From: Geosiphon pyriformis
Lineage: Eukaryota > Glomeromycota > Glomeromycetes > Archaeosporales > Geosiphonaceae
Direction of reading: 5' to 3'
Length of the DNA: 64,000 nt
NCBI GenBank assembly: GCA_016748015.1
Contig: JAAOMT010000602.1
Span: 1,316,054 to 1,380,053, forward strand
A model generated the notes under the pieces. The model searched no databases. It saw nothing but the letters and a program-made list of their open reading frames with translations, and was not told the origin of the DNA. This document shows, piece after piece, positions 22,728 through 34,683 of the stretch (positions are counted from its first letter, which is position 1; every line of letters starts with the position of its first letter). Position numbers and translations under genes: made by a program.

Positions 22728-23897
22728 TTATGTTGAAATAAACCTCACATGATTGCGCTCGTCATCAGATGGAGGATTTTCTTTAATATTTGCTTTTCTA
22801 ACTCCAGGCTTTCGGAAATGAATGTGAAGACCCTGTGCACGAAAGTAAGTAAGTCGATCTGAAGGTCCTAATTGTAAATCAGAAATTTTCGATTCAATTA
22901 TTTTTTGGAATGAGAACTATTTATTAAAAAAGCCAAATTTTTTATTTTGATTACCTAACATTCCAGGAAACCCATGAGGTGAATAAACCTCAAAAGGGTT
23001 TGACATCACATTATCTCTGATGACGTTGGGTACTTGAAATGAATCATGTAGCAAAGATGCGGAGAAATTATATTCACTGAAAAAATTAAAAAAGATTGTG
23101 AATTCTCATTTCCCCTTTCAAATCAATGAAAAGCTAGAAATTTTTGAAGAAAGGTACTAACCTAAGGTTTATTAAACTAAAGTTTAATCGAAAGACTCCT
23201 TCAGCTCTCACACTTAAATCTTTGAAAACAAAAAATAATCCTGTTTTATGATCGATGTCTAAAAATTTTTCTGCATTGGCCTCTCGAGCCCCAACCAGGT
23301 TCCACATCTTAGTCTTGGGGCTATCTGAAGTTGAAGAAGGGCAGACAAGGATAGAAGCATCTGTCCCATCTACCTGTAAAATGCTGACTTGCACTATAAA
23401 TTTCGATGGATCAAGTTTTCTAAAAAAAGAGAAAAATTAATGTTTTCTAAATCCAGAAATTCTTAAAGCTCACAAATTTAAAATCTTTACTCAATATCTA
23501 TCGAAATTCCTTTTGAATTTTCAACTACTAATTTAAGAATTGGGATTGGAGATATATTTCTTCGCTCCTGAAAATTTGAAAAATTAAGAAACACATGAGC
23601 AATCCTGAAAACACTAGACTATATTTGAGTTTTACCGTTTGGCTAAAACCAATTCTTCTTGCCCGATTAGGATGTTCTAGCACTTTCAAGTGATACACCC
23701 AGTCATGAGAATCACTAAAAATTTTGCAATATTATTAAAGCTATTTATCTCGGATGAAAATTCTGGTTTCAACTTCAACATCGTAATTTAGGTACTTACC
23801 TAAAATGAGGTTCATTATGAGTAACAGAAATATTTGATTTTTGGGAAAGCTTTCTAATGGGTTGGTTGGTTGGGTGTATAATTTTCGAAAGTGACAT
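22728..23897 (-). CDS. Velvet-domain transcriptional regulator (VosA/VelB-like)
   Basis: Six exons rebuild a 257-residue protein with every junction in frame: 23897-23800, 23714-23636, 23567-23491, 23419-23162, 23076-22955 and 22867-22728. All introns are GT..AG. The start is the first ATG after an in-frame stop. The velvet domain fills most of the protein: HDWVYHLKVLEHPNRARRIG, then an ERRNISPIPILKLVV strand, the long core with VQVSILQVDGTDASILV, WNLVGAREANAEKFLDID, and GLFFVFKDLSVRAEGVFRLN (the most diagnostic velvet stretch), and the closing NPFEVYSPHGFPGML, then SDRLTYFRAQGLHIHFRKPG. Velvet proteins are fungal DNA-binding dimers with an NF-kB-like fold that steer spore development and secondary metabolism. 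The short N-terminal part and lack of a long C-terminal tail favour VosA/VelB over VeA, but the exact member is uncertain. Confidence 0.92.
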
Positions 23898-24498
23898 ATC
23901 TGGAAACAGTTAGACAGCTTGCCCTGATCGGTTTATTTGTAATTCGTCTTAGTTAGGGTACGTAAAAAGAGATATACTTGAATTGAGAGGAAAGGTCAAG
24001 AGATTGTGTTTGCGTGACCTTCCTTGAAAAGTTGAATGTTTTTGTGAAATCAATGAAGGTTGAGATAAATGAAAGAAAACAAAAATGGCAAAAAGCAAAA
24101 ATCCAGAATTTTTTATTCGAAGTGGTCATTTTATATTTTAATCAATTAATTAGTACATTTAAAAGTCTGTTTATGAAAGGAGAATTTTTTTAATTGAACA
24201 AGGTTTAAGGGGCTTTCCTGCAATTGAGAATGGTTCGATAGTAATAAGATTCGCAGCGAAAAATAGGTGAGAAAGAATCTTGAAGTCTATCACGCTATAT
24301 GATCATCACGATTTATATATATTGACCAAGTCTATGCAGAGGAGATCACCTAAGGTGATTTTTCAAACCCCAAATAGCATTCCCATCCCATAAAAGGTCG
24401 ACAGCGATATGACATATATTTTTCCTCTTTTCTTTAAAAATGGACGAGAATTGACAAAGCACTCGCATAAAAAATAAAAACAAGCATTTCTTTTATTT
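23898..24498. other. Upstream region of velvet gene
   Basis: Intergenic. It contains the presumed velvet promoter (minus strand) just above 23897, with an A/T-rich stretch and repeated GGTTGGTTGG-type sequence lying inside exon 1 itself. No separate gene is seen. Confidence 0.4.
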
Positions 24499-24542
<44 letters not shown>

Positions 24543-24603
24543 TTACTACTACTACTACTACTACTACTACTATTACTACTACTACTACTACTACTACTAC
24601 TAT

Positions 24604-24641
<38 letters not shown>

Positions 24642-24642
24642 T

Positions 24643-24674
<32 letters not shown>

Positions 24675-24675
24675 T

Positions 24676-24713
<38 letters not shown>

Positions 24714-24720
24714 TTACTAC
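24499..24720. repeat. Interrupted TAC/AGT trinucleotide microsatellite
   Basis: About 74 TAC units, broken by a TAT unit every 10 to 15 units, so a higher-order pattern is visible. On the minus strand it is an open frame of poly-Ser with regular Asn, but that frame has no ATG, so it is annotated as a repeat and not as a gene. Confidence 0.9.
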
Positions 24721-27700
24721 TTATTTTACTTACTGCAACGAAATGGTTTAGTTGGAAATCCTCGGGTATGTCCAAATTAACAATGCAGTATTTCTCATAT
24801 TGATCATTGAAAGGATAAAAGTAATACGCCAAAGTCCAAAAAAAAAAAATTCCAAAAACAAAGTTATGTTATTTTAACAAAAGCGTTAGATTTTTGATTG
24901 ACTGATGTAAACTGTTTTTATTGGTTTAATAAAAATTATTTCATTTGACCTTTTTTTTTGAAATCCTTGTAAATTAATTTCGATATCTTCTTTGTACTTT
25001 TAATAATTTTTAACTGAATAATTTAGCCAATCAATAAATTTGATAGTAATTTTTAACAGTGAAAGGTTCAAAGTTTAGTAATGAAAATGGATGTCGCGTT
25101 TCATTGTACTGCAGTGTCATTTTTTAAGAAACTTGACCTAAAATGATTAAGTGACTGCTGCATAGCAACTTTCTAGATTTTAAGTTTAGGCTGAAACTAA
25201 ATCAAAGATATCGAGGGGTTTGCTTTGTTATTATCTGATAAAGTAATAATTTCAAAATGGTCAGTTATAAATCATCAAAAATATATAATTTTTCTTATTT
25301 AAGAATTAATCATAAAAAGATTGTTTTTTGATCATTATTATGAAATAAATTTCAAATTAATTTTTAGAAGATGTTATTTTGTAGCCTAGTCTAAAAAAAT
25401 ATTCGGCCCTTAAGTCTTTTGGCTATTAAAAGGGCCAGATCTTACATATTACATAGAAAAGAAGTTAAAAAAAACAAGCCCATTCAAAAAAGTTTACAGA
25501 AAAGGCTTTTTGAAAATGAAACACATGAAATTCTACTTTTAAACCTATTTTTGTATTTTACAAGTTGATATTGTAAATAATAAAAGATTTTTATCACTTC
25601 AAGGAAATTATTTATGATTGTAAATTTAAGAGTAGAAAAATTTCAACAATTAGATAAAAGTTTTTACTTCTTCTTTAGTTCACCCCAGAGTTTTTTAAAA
25701 ATTGAAAAAGCCAGTTTTTTCCGCTTTTACCAAGCTCAGGTTCAATCAATAGGTAGATATTATTGAATACTCTCATCTGTGAAACATTGAAACGTCTTTA
25801 TTTGTTTGCATGATTTTTTTCTTTTTAAGTACCCTAATAATTGAACCAAAAAGTTTATTTGGTTCAAAAGTTTCGTATTCTTTATTAATTAAAGGTCTCA
25901 TGCACATATATATTTGTGATTCAGGGACATTATTCCTGGTTTTCTACCACTTTTACTGTAAGAAAATATATATATTTCCTGGAAAAATAATAATAGTTGG
26001 CAAATCTTGCCAAATTAAATCAAATTAATTGCCCGGTAAAATATGGCACAAATCCTGTTTCTTACATTGTATGTTAAAACTACTTCCCAGGTCCCAAAAA
26101 CGACTCATTATGAAGATTTTATTCAATAAATTATTTTTGTTTCTTGTCTAAATTAGATCTATAGCACGTTATCGATTTAATTCGAAGCAATTTCTTCTTG
26201 AAATGTTTTAAGTGTGATAATATTGATAACAAAAGTAAAAATTGTTAATATTTTCTTAATGAAATTGATTATTGTACTATGCTGTAATGCTTTCCAATAA
26301 ATTTATGTAATTTCATTTCATTTCGTTTTAGGCACTCCCTTTTTTTGGTACATATTTGTTATGAACTATTTTGAAAGATTTTTTATGTTTGAAGTTTGCG
26401 TAAAGTAGAATGTGACATGAAATAAGAAAACTTAAAGTAAGTACCAAAATTTTTTATTCACACTCATTGGCCCGAATAATATTTCCTTAAATAAATTTTT
26501 TTAACATTAATTTTAATATATAATATATATCCCCTTTTTGAAAAGAAAATTTTAGAATAATATACTTGTGTTTATTTTGATTTTAACCATGTGGATTGGA
26601 TTCTCACCCAACTAAATCATGAAAGAGTCCAAAGTTATTTAAAAACCAGTCAATATTAAAGTAATTTTTTTCAAATAAGTACTTCCGAACAAAAGTTTAA
26701 CATAATTTTGATCAAAAATTTTGTAAATTTCATAATAAAAATATGCGACGAATAGTATATATACTTTGTCTCCAAAGTTTTTGTTTATTTTGAACTTTTT
26801 TATTTAAAGTTAAGAATTTTGTACGATTTTCCAACTAGTAAAAATTTTCAAACTTGATTCCAAGATTAAAAAAAATTAGCAAAACATTTCATAGATTTTG
26901 AAACATTGCATTAGGATAGAATTTTATTTATCTATTGTTTCAGAAAGTTAATTATTTCAACCAGAAAAAATATTTTTTAACACTAGATTCTTCAAAAATA
27001 GAGTTTTCGATTATCATTTTTGATTAGTTTTAACATAAGCCATTAAAGTGTAAAGATATAGTGTATTTTCACCAAAAAAATTAGCAAAAATTTTATACAT
27101 TGAACAATCGATATTTACTAAAAGAATAGATGGTGTATTCTTTTTCGAATAAAGAAATTTTAATTTATCAAGTCTAAATATAACGTTTTGGTTTTATATT
27201 TTATTATCTCCCTTTTTCAGATTAAACTATTTGACATTTTTGGATTTTCATTGAGAAAATTGAGTTAAACTTTTTGTTAATTCTTTTGTTTTACTTAATC
27301 TTGAATAAATTTCCAAAAAAAAAATAAGTTCATAAAGTTGAAATATGGAGACAAAAGATTATATAATCAAGCAAAGATGATTCATAATGATATATTACAT
27401 TTATCGGTTATTTCTTTGCAAAAGTTTTTCCAGACTTTAAAACCCTATCTATCAGCAAAATGGGATATTCGAAGTTTACATTATATTATAAATAATAAAT
27501 TTATCTTTAAAAAAATTGGTTTTTGGGATAGATTTCATTGGATAATAACAATAAAGTATTCAAATCAGGTCGATAAATTTGTTGACTCACAGTCTTGGGT
27601 ACAAACCAAAATCAATCATATATTCTTGATATTCTATATTTCTCTCCATTTGAAAAAGGAAACTCATTGAAAAAATATTTAGAGTCAACAAAATAATTGG

Positions 27701-28643
27701 ATGACAATCTCTTCTATTTATTCAAACTATATCAGGATTATTATGTTGTCTTTAAAATTTTCATTCAAATGAGTCACAACACGTTATAAAATTCCCTTTT
27801 CCTGATTGTTTATCTACAGAACAGGTTCTCAAACAGGCTTTTAATAATTGATCCTGAAGCTTCGGAGCAACTGCATCATTGTTTCTTTTTACTTGTGTCA
27901 TCTTATCTATACCAAAACGGGCCTGAATACAGGTCAAATGCTGATCACCTGAAATAGTTCTCATTCAAGAATAGATTTTTGGGGGTCATTTTTATTTAAA
28001 GGTTTGGTTAGATCGATTAACTGAACAAAATGGAAAAGCAAATTTTAAAACCTTTGAGCCCTATTAAAATATTAACCTTGAACAAAAAACTTTAATCCTA
28101 AAAATAATTTAGATTATTGTTGCTTAGGAATGAATCAAATTTTAGTTACTAGGATATTTTAACGAAAAAAGAATACTTTTTCACGCATAGTATTTTTTTA
28201 ATGATTTACAATTTTTTGAAAAAAATAAATTAAGAATTAATCATCCCCATCTATAATAATTAAAATGGCTTCGGATATAAAAGCTTTAAAACTAGTCTAA
28301 TACTTTAGGATCGTAATAATTTTTTAATATATAAATCAGAGTCATATAAAAATTAATTACGTGGCAAAAAATATGAAAGGGATAAGAATTAGAAAGAACC
28401 AGACGGTCTATTTCAAGTTTCACAATAAATTTTCAAAGTGGGAAAACGTGACACAAGTAAAACTACTTGTAATAGAGGGATTTCTAGAATATATATATGT
28501 ATAATTTTTTTTTAAAATACTCATTTTTACCTCCACAGTATTGTGAATGCTTACGAAACTTTTAAAGTTATTAGTACACCAATTGTTTTTTTTTTTTGAG
28601 GACAAGAGGTTTCTTTGATTAACTTAACTAATTAAATTATCTG

Positions 28644-28646
<3 letters not shown>
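24721..28646. other. AT-rich intergenic desert
   Basis: About 3.9 kb. No gene is firmly supported; the best candidate is the small minus-strand ORF at 27761-27964 listed separately. The ORFs at 25810-26028 and 27338-27670 follow base composition and have no domain features. Confidence 0.5.
27761..27964 (-). CDS. Small Cys-containing ORF, 67 residues
   Basis: An ATG-started ORF preceded directly by an in-frame TGA. The composition is unlike the AT-driven noise around it: balanced residues and five Cys, in the contexts LTCIQ, KACLRTCSV and ITCC. There is no signal peptide. It could be a genuine short protein, the last exon of a longer one, or a relic. No family is recognised. Confidence 0.3.
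   Translation of the reverse strand: MRTISGDQHLTCIQARFGIDKMTQVKRNNDAVAPKLQDQLLKACLRTCSVDKQSGKGNFITCCDSFE

Positions 28647-28739
<93 letters not shown>
28647..28739. repeat. 93-base poly-T tract
   Basis: An uninterrupted run of 93 T's between ordinary unique sequence. The true length is uncertain because such runs assemble poorly. On the minus strand it would be a poly-A tail, so a retroposed sequence could lie at 28740 onward (read on the minus strand), but no coding match was seen there. Confidence 0.9.
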
Positions 28740-29369
28740 CAAGGAATTACACAAAGGCTTTGCAAAAAGCCGTTTCCCTTTAAAGACAAGCAATCGAAGC
28801 TCAGCCTCGAGGTTTTTGCATGTTTCGTGAGAATTTTTTCATACAAACATAAACTCTTTGTTTGAAAAAAATCTCCAATCGCAAGAAAAGCTAGTAGCTT
28901 TAGCAATAAGGTAATCTGATCGATTTCTGGATATCCTTTGTCAACTATTAATTTAAATTTTCTAGCAATAATACAGCAAGATATTTTGCATAACTTGCTG
29001 TATCACAGTTTCACATTAAAATCGAAGAGGTTTTGATCATTCTTTTTAATTTATCTTAAAAATTGGTCACAAACACAATGTGCACGTAAATAAAATAAAT
29101 ATTTGTGTGATGTTTTCTAATTGGAATCTCATCATATATAAAATGCAAAATTAGAGTTTAAAGGGATAATCTTGATTTGTACCCATCGTAAAATGGTACA
29201 TAAAGAAAAAAAAATTTAATTCACCCTGATGCGTGTCAATGTAAGTTTTTTTTTGATACTATGATAATAATTAATCAATGCACTAATGAGGCGTTTTAAA
29301 CTTTTATCAGGTTTTTCGAAACCACAGTTTAGGGTTTGGTATGTTTAAATTCTAATGAAAGTGAAACAA

Positions 29370-29403
<34 letters not shown>

Positions 29404-30728
29404 TTATCAAGTTTCTGTCATGCAAAATCGGAAAAAGTCATTGAAGTTACGCAGGTTTGCACGCAATTTTCATTTTCATCGCGTACAACAAAGTTGTACC
29501 TATGTTTATAAAAGATCTAATGGGAATTTTAATTGGTGAATATATTTGAAGCCCCATTCTTTTGAAGCTTTCAAAAGAAGCAATTAGAATAAGAAAAGAG
29601 TTAGCTTTAATCAAAGACATGTGACATATATTTATGGACTCTTTACTACTGAATCACGTCATATTTTAATAAAGTTAAACGTACAAATTTACTACTAATT
29701 TCATTCACATGAAGCAGATCTTGAACTTTGCAGATTTTAGACTTGTCGAACAATATTTAACTGATTAAGAATATTTCTCAGCATGATGAATCCTTCGCTT
29801 CTCTCAAAAATTCTTTTTGACTTAAAAGAAACATAATTCGAATATTTTTCTAAAAAAATTGTGAGCTTATTCCCTTTTCTTTTTTTAGGTCAGAGAAGGG
29901 TTAATTTATACCAGCTTTTCTAAAAAAAAAATTTCAGAATAATAAAATTAAAGCTATATTATTTTAAGAAAGTAACTTTCTCTTGTTTTTTTTTTTTATT
30001 TCTGCTTCTTTTAAATATTTTCTTATGTCACCTGTTTTCTATTAAGTGGATGTATTTCAAATCAGTAATGTATCAATCTTATTAACAAATAATCTCGACA
30101 TATTTTTTTGACATATAAACATTACCTGATAACTTATATAATAACAAACTATGAATGACAAAATGAATGATTATATTTCCCACCTCTACTATATAATATC
30201 AAAATATTTAGCCATTTCAATCTTTATTGATGTTATCCAGCTTCAAGTATTGTTAGATTGTAAATGTTTTATCAAGCTATAAAAATCAAATATTGCGACA
30301 AAACTTCTCACTCTCTATAAAATTAAATTAGCATTTCTTCTAACCTTTTTTTTTTGCCGAAATATTAAAAAATTGAGGCTTAGTAAGAAGAAAAATTTTA
30401 ATAGTGAGTATCCTACGCCAATATCATGATTAAATCATTTGGCAACATATTTTCCTAAATCAAACTTGTGACAAAATCATTTTACGTATCATTTTGCCAG
30501 GTCTAAAATAAACTATAAACATCATAGATTAAAAAAGTTTCCTAAAACAGGTTAAAAAGGACAAGAAAAACTACTTCTATAATGCTTTTTAAAAATTAAA
30601 GAATGATTTTTTTTTGCCATTTTACGTTTCCTTAATTGTTTTTAAAGCTAAAAAATCTACTAAATTGCCGATTATAGAGTTAGTTACCACTTCATTGCTT
30701 TTATCTTGCGTAGCTAGTTATCTGAGTA
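28740..30728. other. AT-rich intergenic DNA
   Basis: No gene is supported. A second T run of about 30 lies at 29371-29400. The 67-codon ORF at 29336-29539 runs through that T tract and is judged noise. Confidence 0.5.
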
Positions 30729-32214
30729 ATGGGAACAATAATAGAAACGTTCCATGGTGAGAAATGGTGGACCAAAACTTTCTTATAAATTCTACTATTT
30801 TTCCTCTCTCACTTATTATCTATTTTTGAAATGTATAATTAGGAAAAATTCCAAACACCAATGCGGCTGCAATAATTTTCGGTTAGTTATTAGAGAAAAT
30901 TAAATTTTGAATCATAATTAACGTCCAAGAATATATTTTAATTATACAGAAGCCTGTCGACTTGGAGTTCTTGACAGAACTCATCGACGTCTTTTAGAAG
31001 AGGAGAAGAGATCAATTCGAGGCGGTGAAGTGTTAGTAATTCTCTTCAAAAATTTTGTTCGATTTAGCATAGAAATTAAATTCATTCTTCTTTAGTTTTG
31101 TGTTCGCCGAAAATCTTTCAGGAATTAAGCGATGGACTGATGGCAAGTAGGTGTATACTAAATGTATTAAAGTCGTTCATTACTGATCCAGAAAGTTTGA
31201 TCTACATTCTCAATTCATTCAGAAATTGGTCACCGAGCCGCGTTGTTGGAGATTTTTTAGTTTATTTTGAATTGGATACAAGAATACACAACGTCAAGCG
31301 GACTCAAGAATTGCAGCCTACTTTGCTGGCACGTATAGAGAAAGAGGATTTGAAAGTCCAAATAGGAAATAAAGGAACTTTTATATATCGCAAGAATGGA
31401 CTTATTAAGAAAACGATATCTTTAAATAGTGAAAACGATGTGGAGCACATGATAATTTACGAGAGCCCTTTAGGTAACGTTTTTCTTATCTCATAAACCA
31501 AATTTTAGAGTGTCATCTTATTGAAAGATATTTTTAGACACTGGGGAAAAGCTTTTTTCGCCAAAAGCCTATGTTGAATTATCTATGATTCAAGCAAGTG
31601 ATCAAGTAATGCGAGGTTTATACAAACCAAGTAATAATACTCGAGGGCAAAGTGGACCACGGCATAACCATTCCCTAGTGAGTAACTATGGTTCAGACGA
31701 TGCAAATTCATCGGAAGAAGAACACCCATCTACATCTTGGTATCCGAATTCGGGAAAAATTGAAAAAAATATCGCTGAAGGGCAATTGATTAGCTGTGGG
31801 GGACATGAGATATCTACCGAAAAGGGAAAACCAGATTCTCAACGTCCTAAAACCTGTTCATCTCCGATAGTCTCGGATTCGTCTCAACCTCCTCAAAATT
31901 ATTTAAATCTTGCCCCGATGAATTTTACTCAATCTATCCAGTGTATGAAATCTTCACCAAAGTCCAATATTATCCAAACTCCTGAATCGAGTCGCACGCA
32001 GGTGACCTATGGATCTGATTACAATCCCTATGTAACTTCAATGGGTCAGAAAAATTGGACAAACACCATAAATACCTCGTTCACGGAAAATTCCAAGGAA
32101 TCACCTCATTATATTCCAGGTACGCCTAATCAAAGAATTTTTGAGGGAGAGAAAGTGAATTCTTGTAATGTGACATCAATTATTGAGGAACTTGGTTCAA
32201 TTTCGCAAATTTAA
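30729..32214 (+). CDS. WOPR-domain regulator (Gti1/Pac2, Wor1-like)
   Basis: Six exons rebuild 375 residues with every junction in frame: 30729-30756, 30843-30881, 30950-31031, 31096-31146, 31223-31473 and 31538-32214. The first exon is only 28 bp. The WOPR N-terminal half reads IIETFHGKIPNTNAAAIIFE, ACRLGVLDRTHRRLLEEEKR, SIRGGEVFVFAENLSGIKRW and TDGKNWSPSRVVGDFLVYFE, all hallmark segments. The second half includes GTFIYRKNGLIKKTISL and DTGEKLFSPKAYVELSMIQ. Residues from about 190 on are polar and disordered, rich in Ser, Pro and Asn, as usual for the family. These nuclear proteins bind DNA and switch morphology and virulence or sporulation programmes (Wor1, Ryp1, Pac2, Gti1). An in-frame open stretch follows the stop (see the next entry), so the true C-terminus may be longer. 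Confidence 0.92.
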
Positions 32215-32478
32215 GGGTTTTATAAAACCCAGAATATGCTCGAAACATCAAATAGACCTCAGCCCACTCTAGATGGTTGTTTTCCCCGAATACTTCCCAG
32301 GCCGCGACCACAACATGCATCCGCTATCGAGGCTAGATGGCTTGGGAATACATCTGTAACTCAGTCGGTCTTGCATATGCCCGATGATTGTGAAATATAT
32401 GAACGTCAACAGAATGTCACCCCAGGTAGCGCGGTGAACCCAAATTTTTTTGGGATATTGGATTATGGACGTTTTTGA
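32215..32478 (+). other. In-frame open tail after WOPR stop, with palindrome
   Basis: Directly after the TAA, GGGTTTTATAAAACCC (32215-32230) is a perfect 16-bp palindrome. The same frame then stays open for over 80 codons to TGA at 32476-32478, with protein-like composition (ETSNRPQPTLDGCFPRILPR, and an ARWLGNTSV segment). Three explanations fit: a recent nonsense change; an intron from a GTGAAT donor at 32155 or a GTGACA donor at 32170 to the CAG ending at 32232 (78 or 63 bp, both keep the frame); or stop readthrough. The acceptor has little pyrimidine tract, which weakens the intron model. Confidence 0.55.
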
Positions 32479-34683
32479 ATTAGGACTATGGCAGTACTAA
32501 TTACTGAACTTACTACCAATTACCAGATTAGAATGGTTTTATAAAAATTTTAATTCATTATATAGAGTATTTTAAATGAAAAAATATGTAAAAATTTTAT
32601 CTGATATCTTGAATTGAGAAGTTTTTTAAACATCAAGTTTTATTTAAACTATATATAAACTTTAGATATAAAAATGAGATTCCAAAAATACTTGAGGTTT
32701 TTTTTCAAAAACGCAGTAAAAAATTTGAACGGGTAATGAAATCGATACATTAAAAGCGAAGAATAACAAAATATTACTCAGCCTCAAATTTCAATTCTCT
32801 TACTTAAATATCTAAGACCTTTTTTTTAAAGCAAACCGTCATAGTGTTATGGAAAATTCCAGACAAAATCACGCTTTTTGTGTAATTTGATTACAATGGT
32901 GATGTGACAGTTTATATCCAACACATGTAAGATTTATCAAAGTAAAACATTATATATAGTCATTTCTCACTTTTCTTTTTGTTACTTGATTTTATAAAAA
33001 GTAATATTATTCCATACTTTTTTAACATTATCTATATAAAAATTAAAAAGACAAATAATGTTTTTGTTGAAATATTGTAACATTGGATCATTTTAAGCAT
33101 GTGTGTTCTCATTAAGGATCTCGAATGGAAAGTGATTTTATTTTTTTTTACAGATGTGCATAACATGTTTGAAGATAATAACCAATAGTAAAAAATATAT
33201 GTAAAAGATCAAAATCACTCAGTTCAAATCATTAACAAGAAAGGTTTCAAATTACAAATAACTTGTTACAGTATTTTTTAAAACAAGAAATTATAAAGTT
33301 TTTATTATTTCTTAAGAATAAATATATGTAGAAAAACATAGAATACAAATTATTGTTTGTAGTTAAATATTGGGTATTTAACAATAAAAAAATAAAAATT
33401 TTCTGAATCTTTTTTAAATACATTTCAAAAAAAAAGAAAAATAATTGTTTAATGTGTAATTAATATTTTTGACAGTTTTGAAAAATTTTATTAATAATTA
33501 GATTAACAAGTAAAAATAAAATTATTAAAATATAAAAACATTAAACGTTCATAAATAAATAAAAATAATATAATATAAAATAAAAATTCAGTTATAACAA
33601 TATTATTGCTAAAGTTTTAAATTTAAGAAATTATTAAATAAAAACCATAGTGTTTTTATTAAAAATATCATAAACAATATACGCATAATTACATTTTTAA
33701 TTTCGTTTATATTTAATTTACAAAGCATGTAGGCAGTTATAATATTAAGTAATTATTTTTACGAAAAAAATATACAAGCAAAAGTTATGAATTTTTGTGA
33801 ATATTTTTATTATATTTTAAATGAAATTCAAAATAATTACTATTTTTAATGCATAATAATGCTCATAATATTTTTATTGTTATTTTACTTAAAAACAAGT
33901 ACATATGAAAGTCTAGCTTTTTAAAAATTTGATTTATTATAAAATTTCATAATTTTCAAAATGGGTTAATTTATAATATTCATTATATAAATATTAAATT
34001 TCAGTTTATATTGTTCAAAATATAATTTTCTTTACCTGTTTGTACTAATTAATACTTTTAATTAGAAATGAAGATAATAAGTTAGATAAAAATTATTAAA
34101 ATTTGATTTTTCTTTTTATTATTATTTTAAACTTCTTTTTTATAAATTAACCTGATTCAGTTATTAACTCGATCATAAACCTAATTATTGGTTTTCTTCA
34201 GTGAATAAATTTAAAGTTGTTTTGAAAACATAAAGAAAAAATCAAATAAATTAGTTAGAAAGACATAATTTTAGATTTATTGAAATAAACTTATTTTGCT
34301 ATTAAATTATTCCAATATTTGCTTGTTGTAACATGGACTATTAATTGGTTTATTTAAAATTTGATTCAAACGAAGCCATTTTATGACTTTAAGCTTGATC
34401 CTCCAAGACTGGTTTTTTTGCTTACCTTTATTATTTTATCGTAGTTTGCTCCCAAAATCTGTCCACTTAATGCTTGAATCTGGTATAATCATTTGCCTAA
34501 TATATCTGCTTTTTGGTGATATAATCATTTATCTATCTACTTTTGATGGATGCGTAAATTTCCAAAATGGGGTACTAATTTTAAGAGGATACACAACTTT
34601 TAGAATGTTTCGTTTCCGCAAATATTTATTTAATCAATAATTACAAAACCCATATATATGCGGATAACTTCTAAATCAAAACT
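32479..34683. other. AT-rich intergenic desert
   Basis: About 2.2 kb, among the most AT-rich parts of the window. No gene is supported. An 85-codon ORF at 34383-34640 lies just before the lipase-like gene; it is hydrophobic, but it is not joined in frame to that gene and is probably noise. Confidence 0.5.

Noticed and set aside
24434-24832. 132-codon poly-Ser/Asn open frame on the minus strand
   Set aside because: It has no ATG and is produced by the TAC microsatellite.
34383-34640. 85-codon hydrophobic ORF as a first exon of the lipase-like gene
   Set aside because: The lipase-like gene already has its own start and N-terminal hydrophobic segment, and no splice link keeps the frame.
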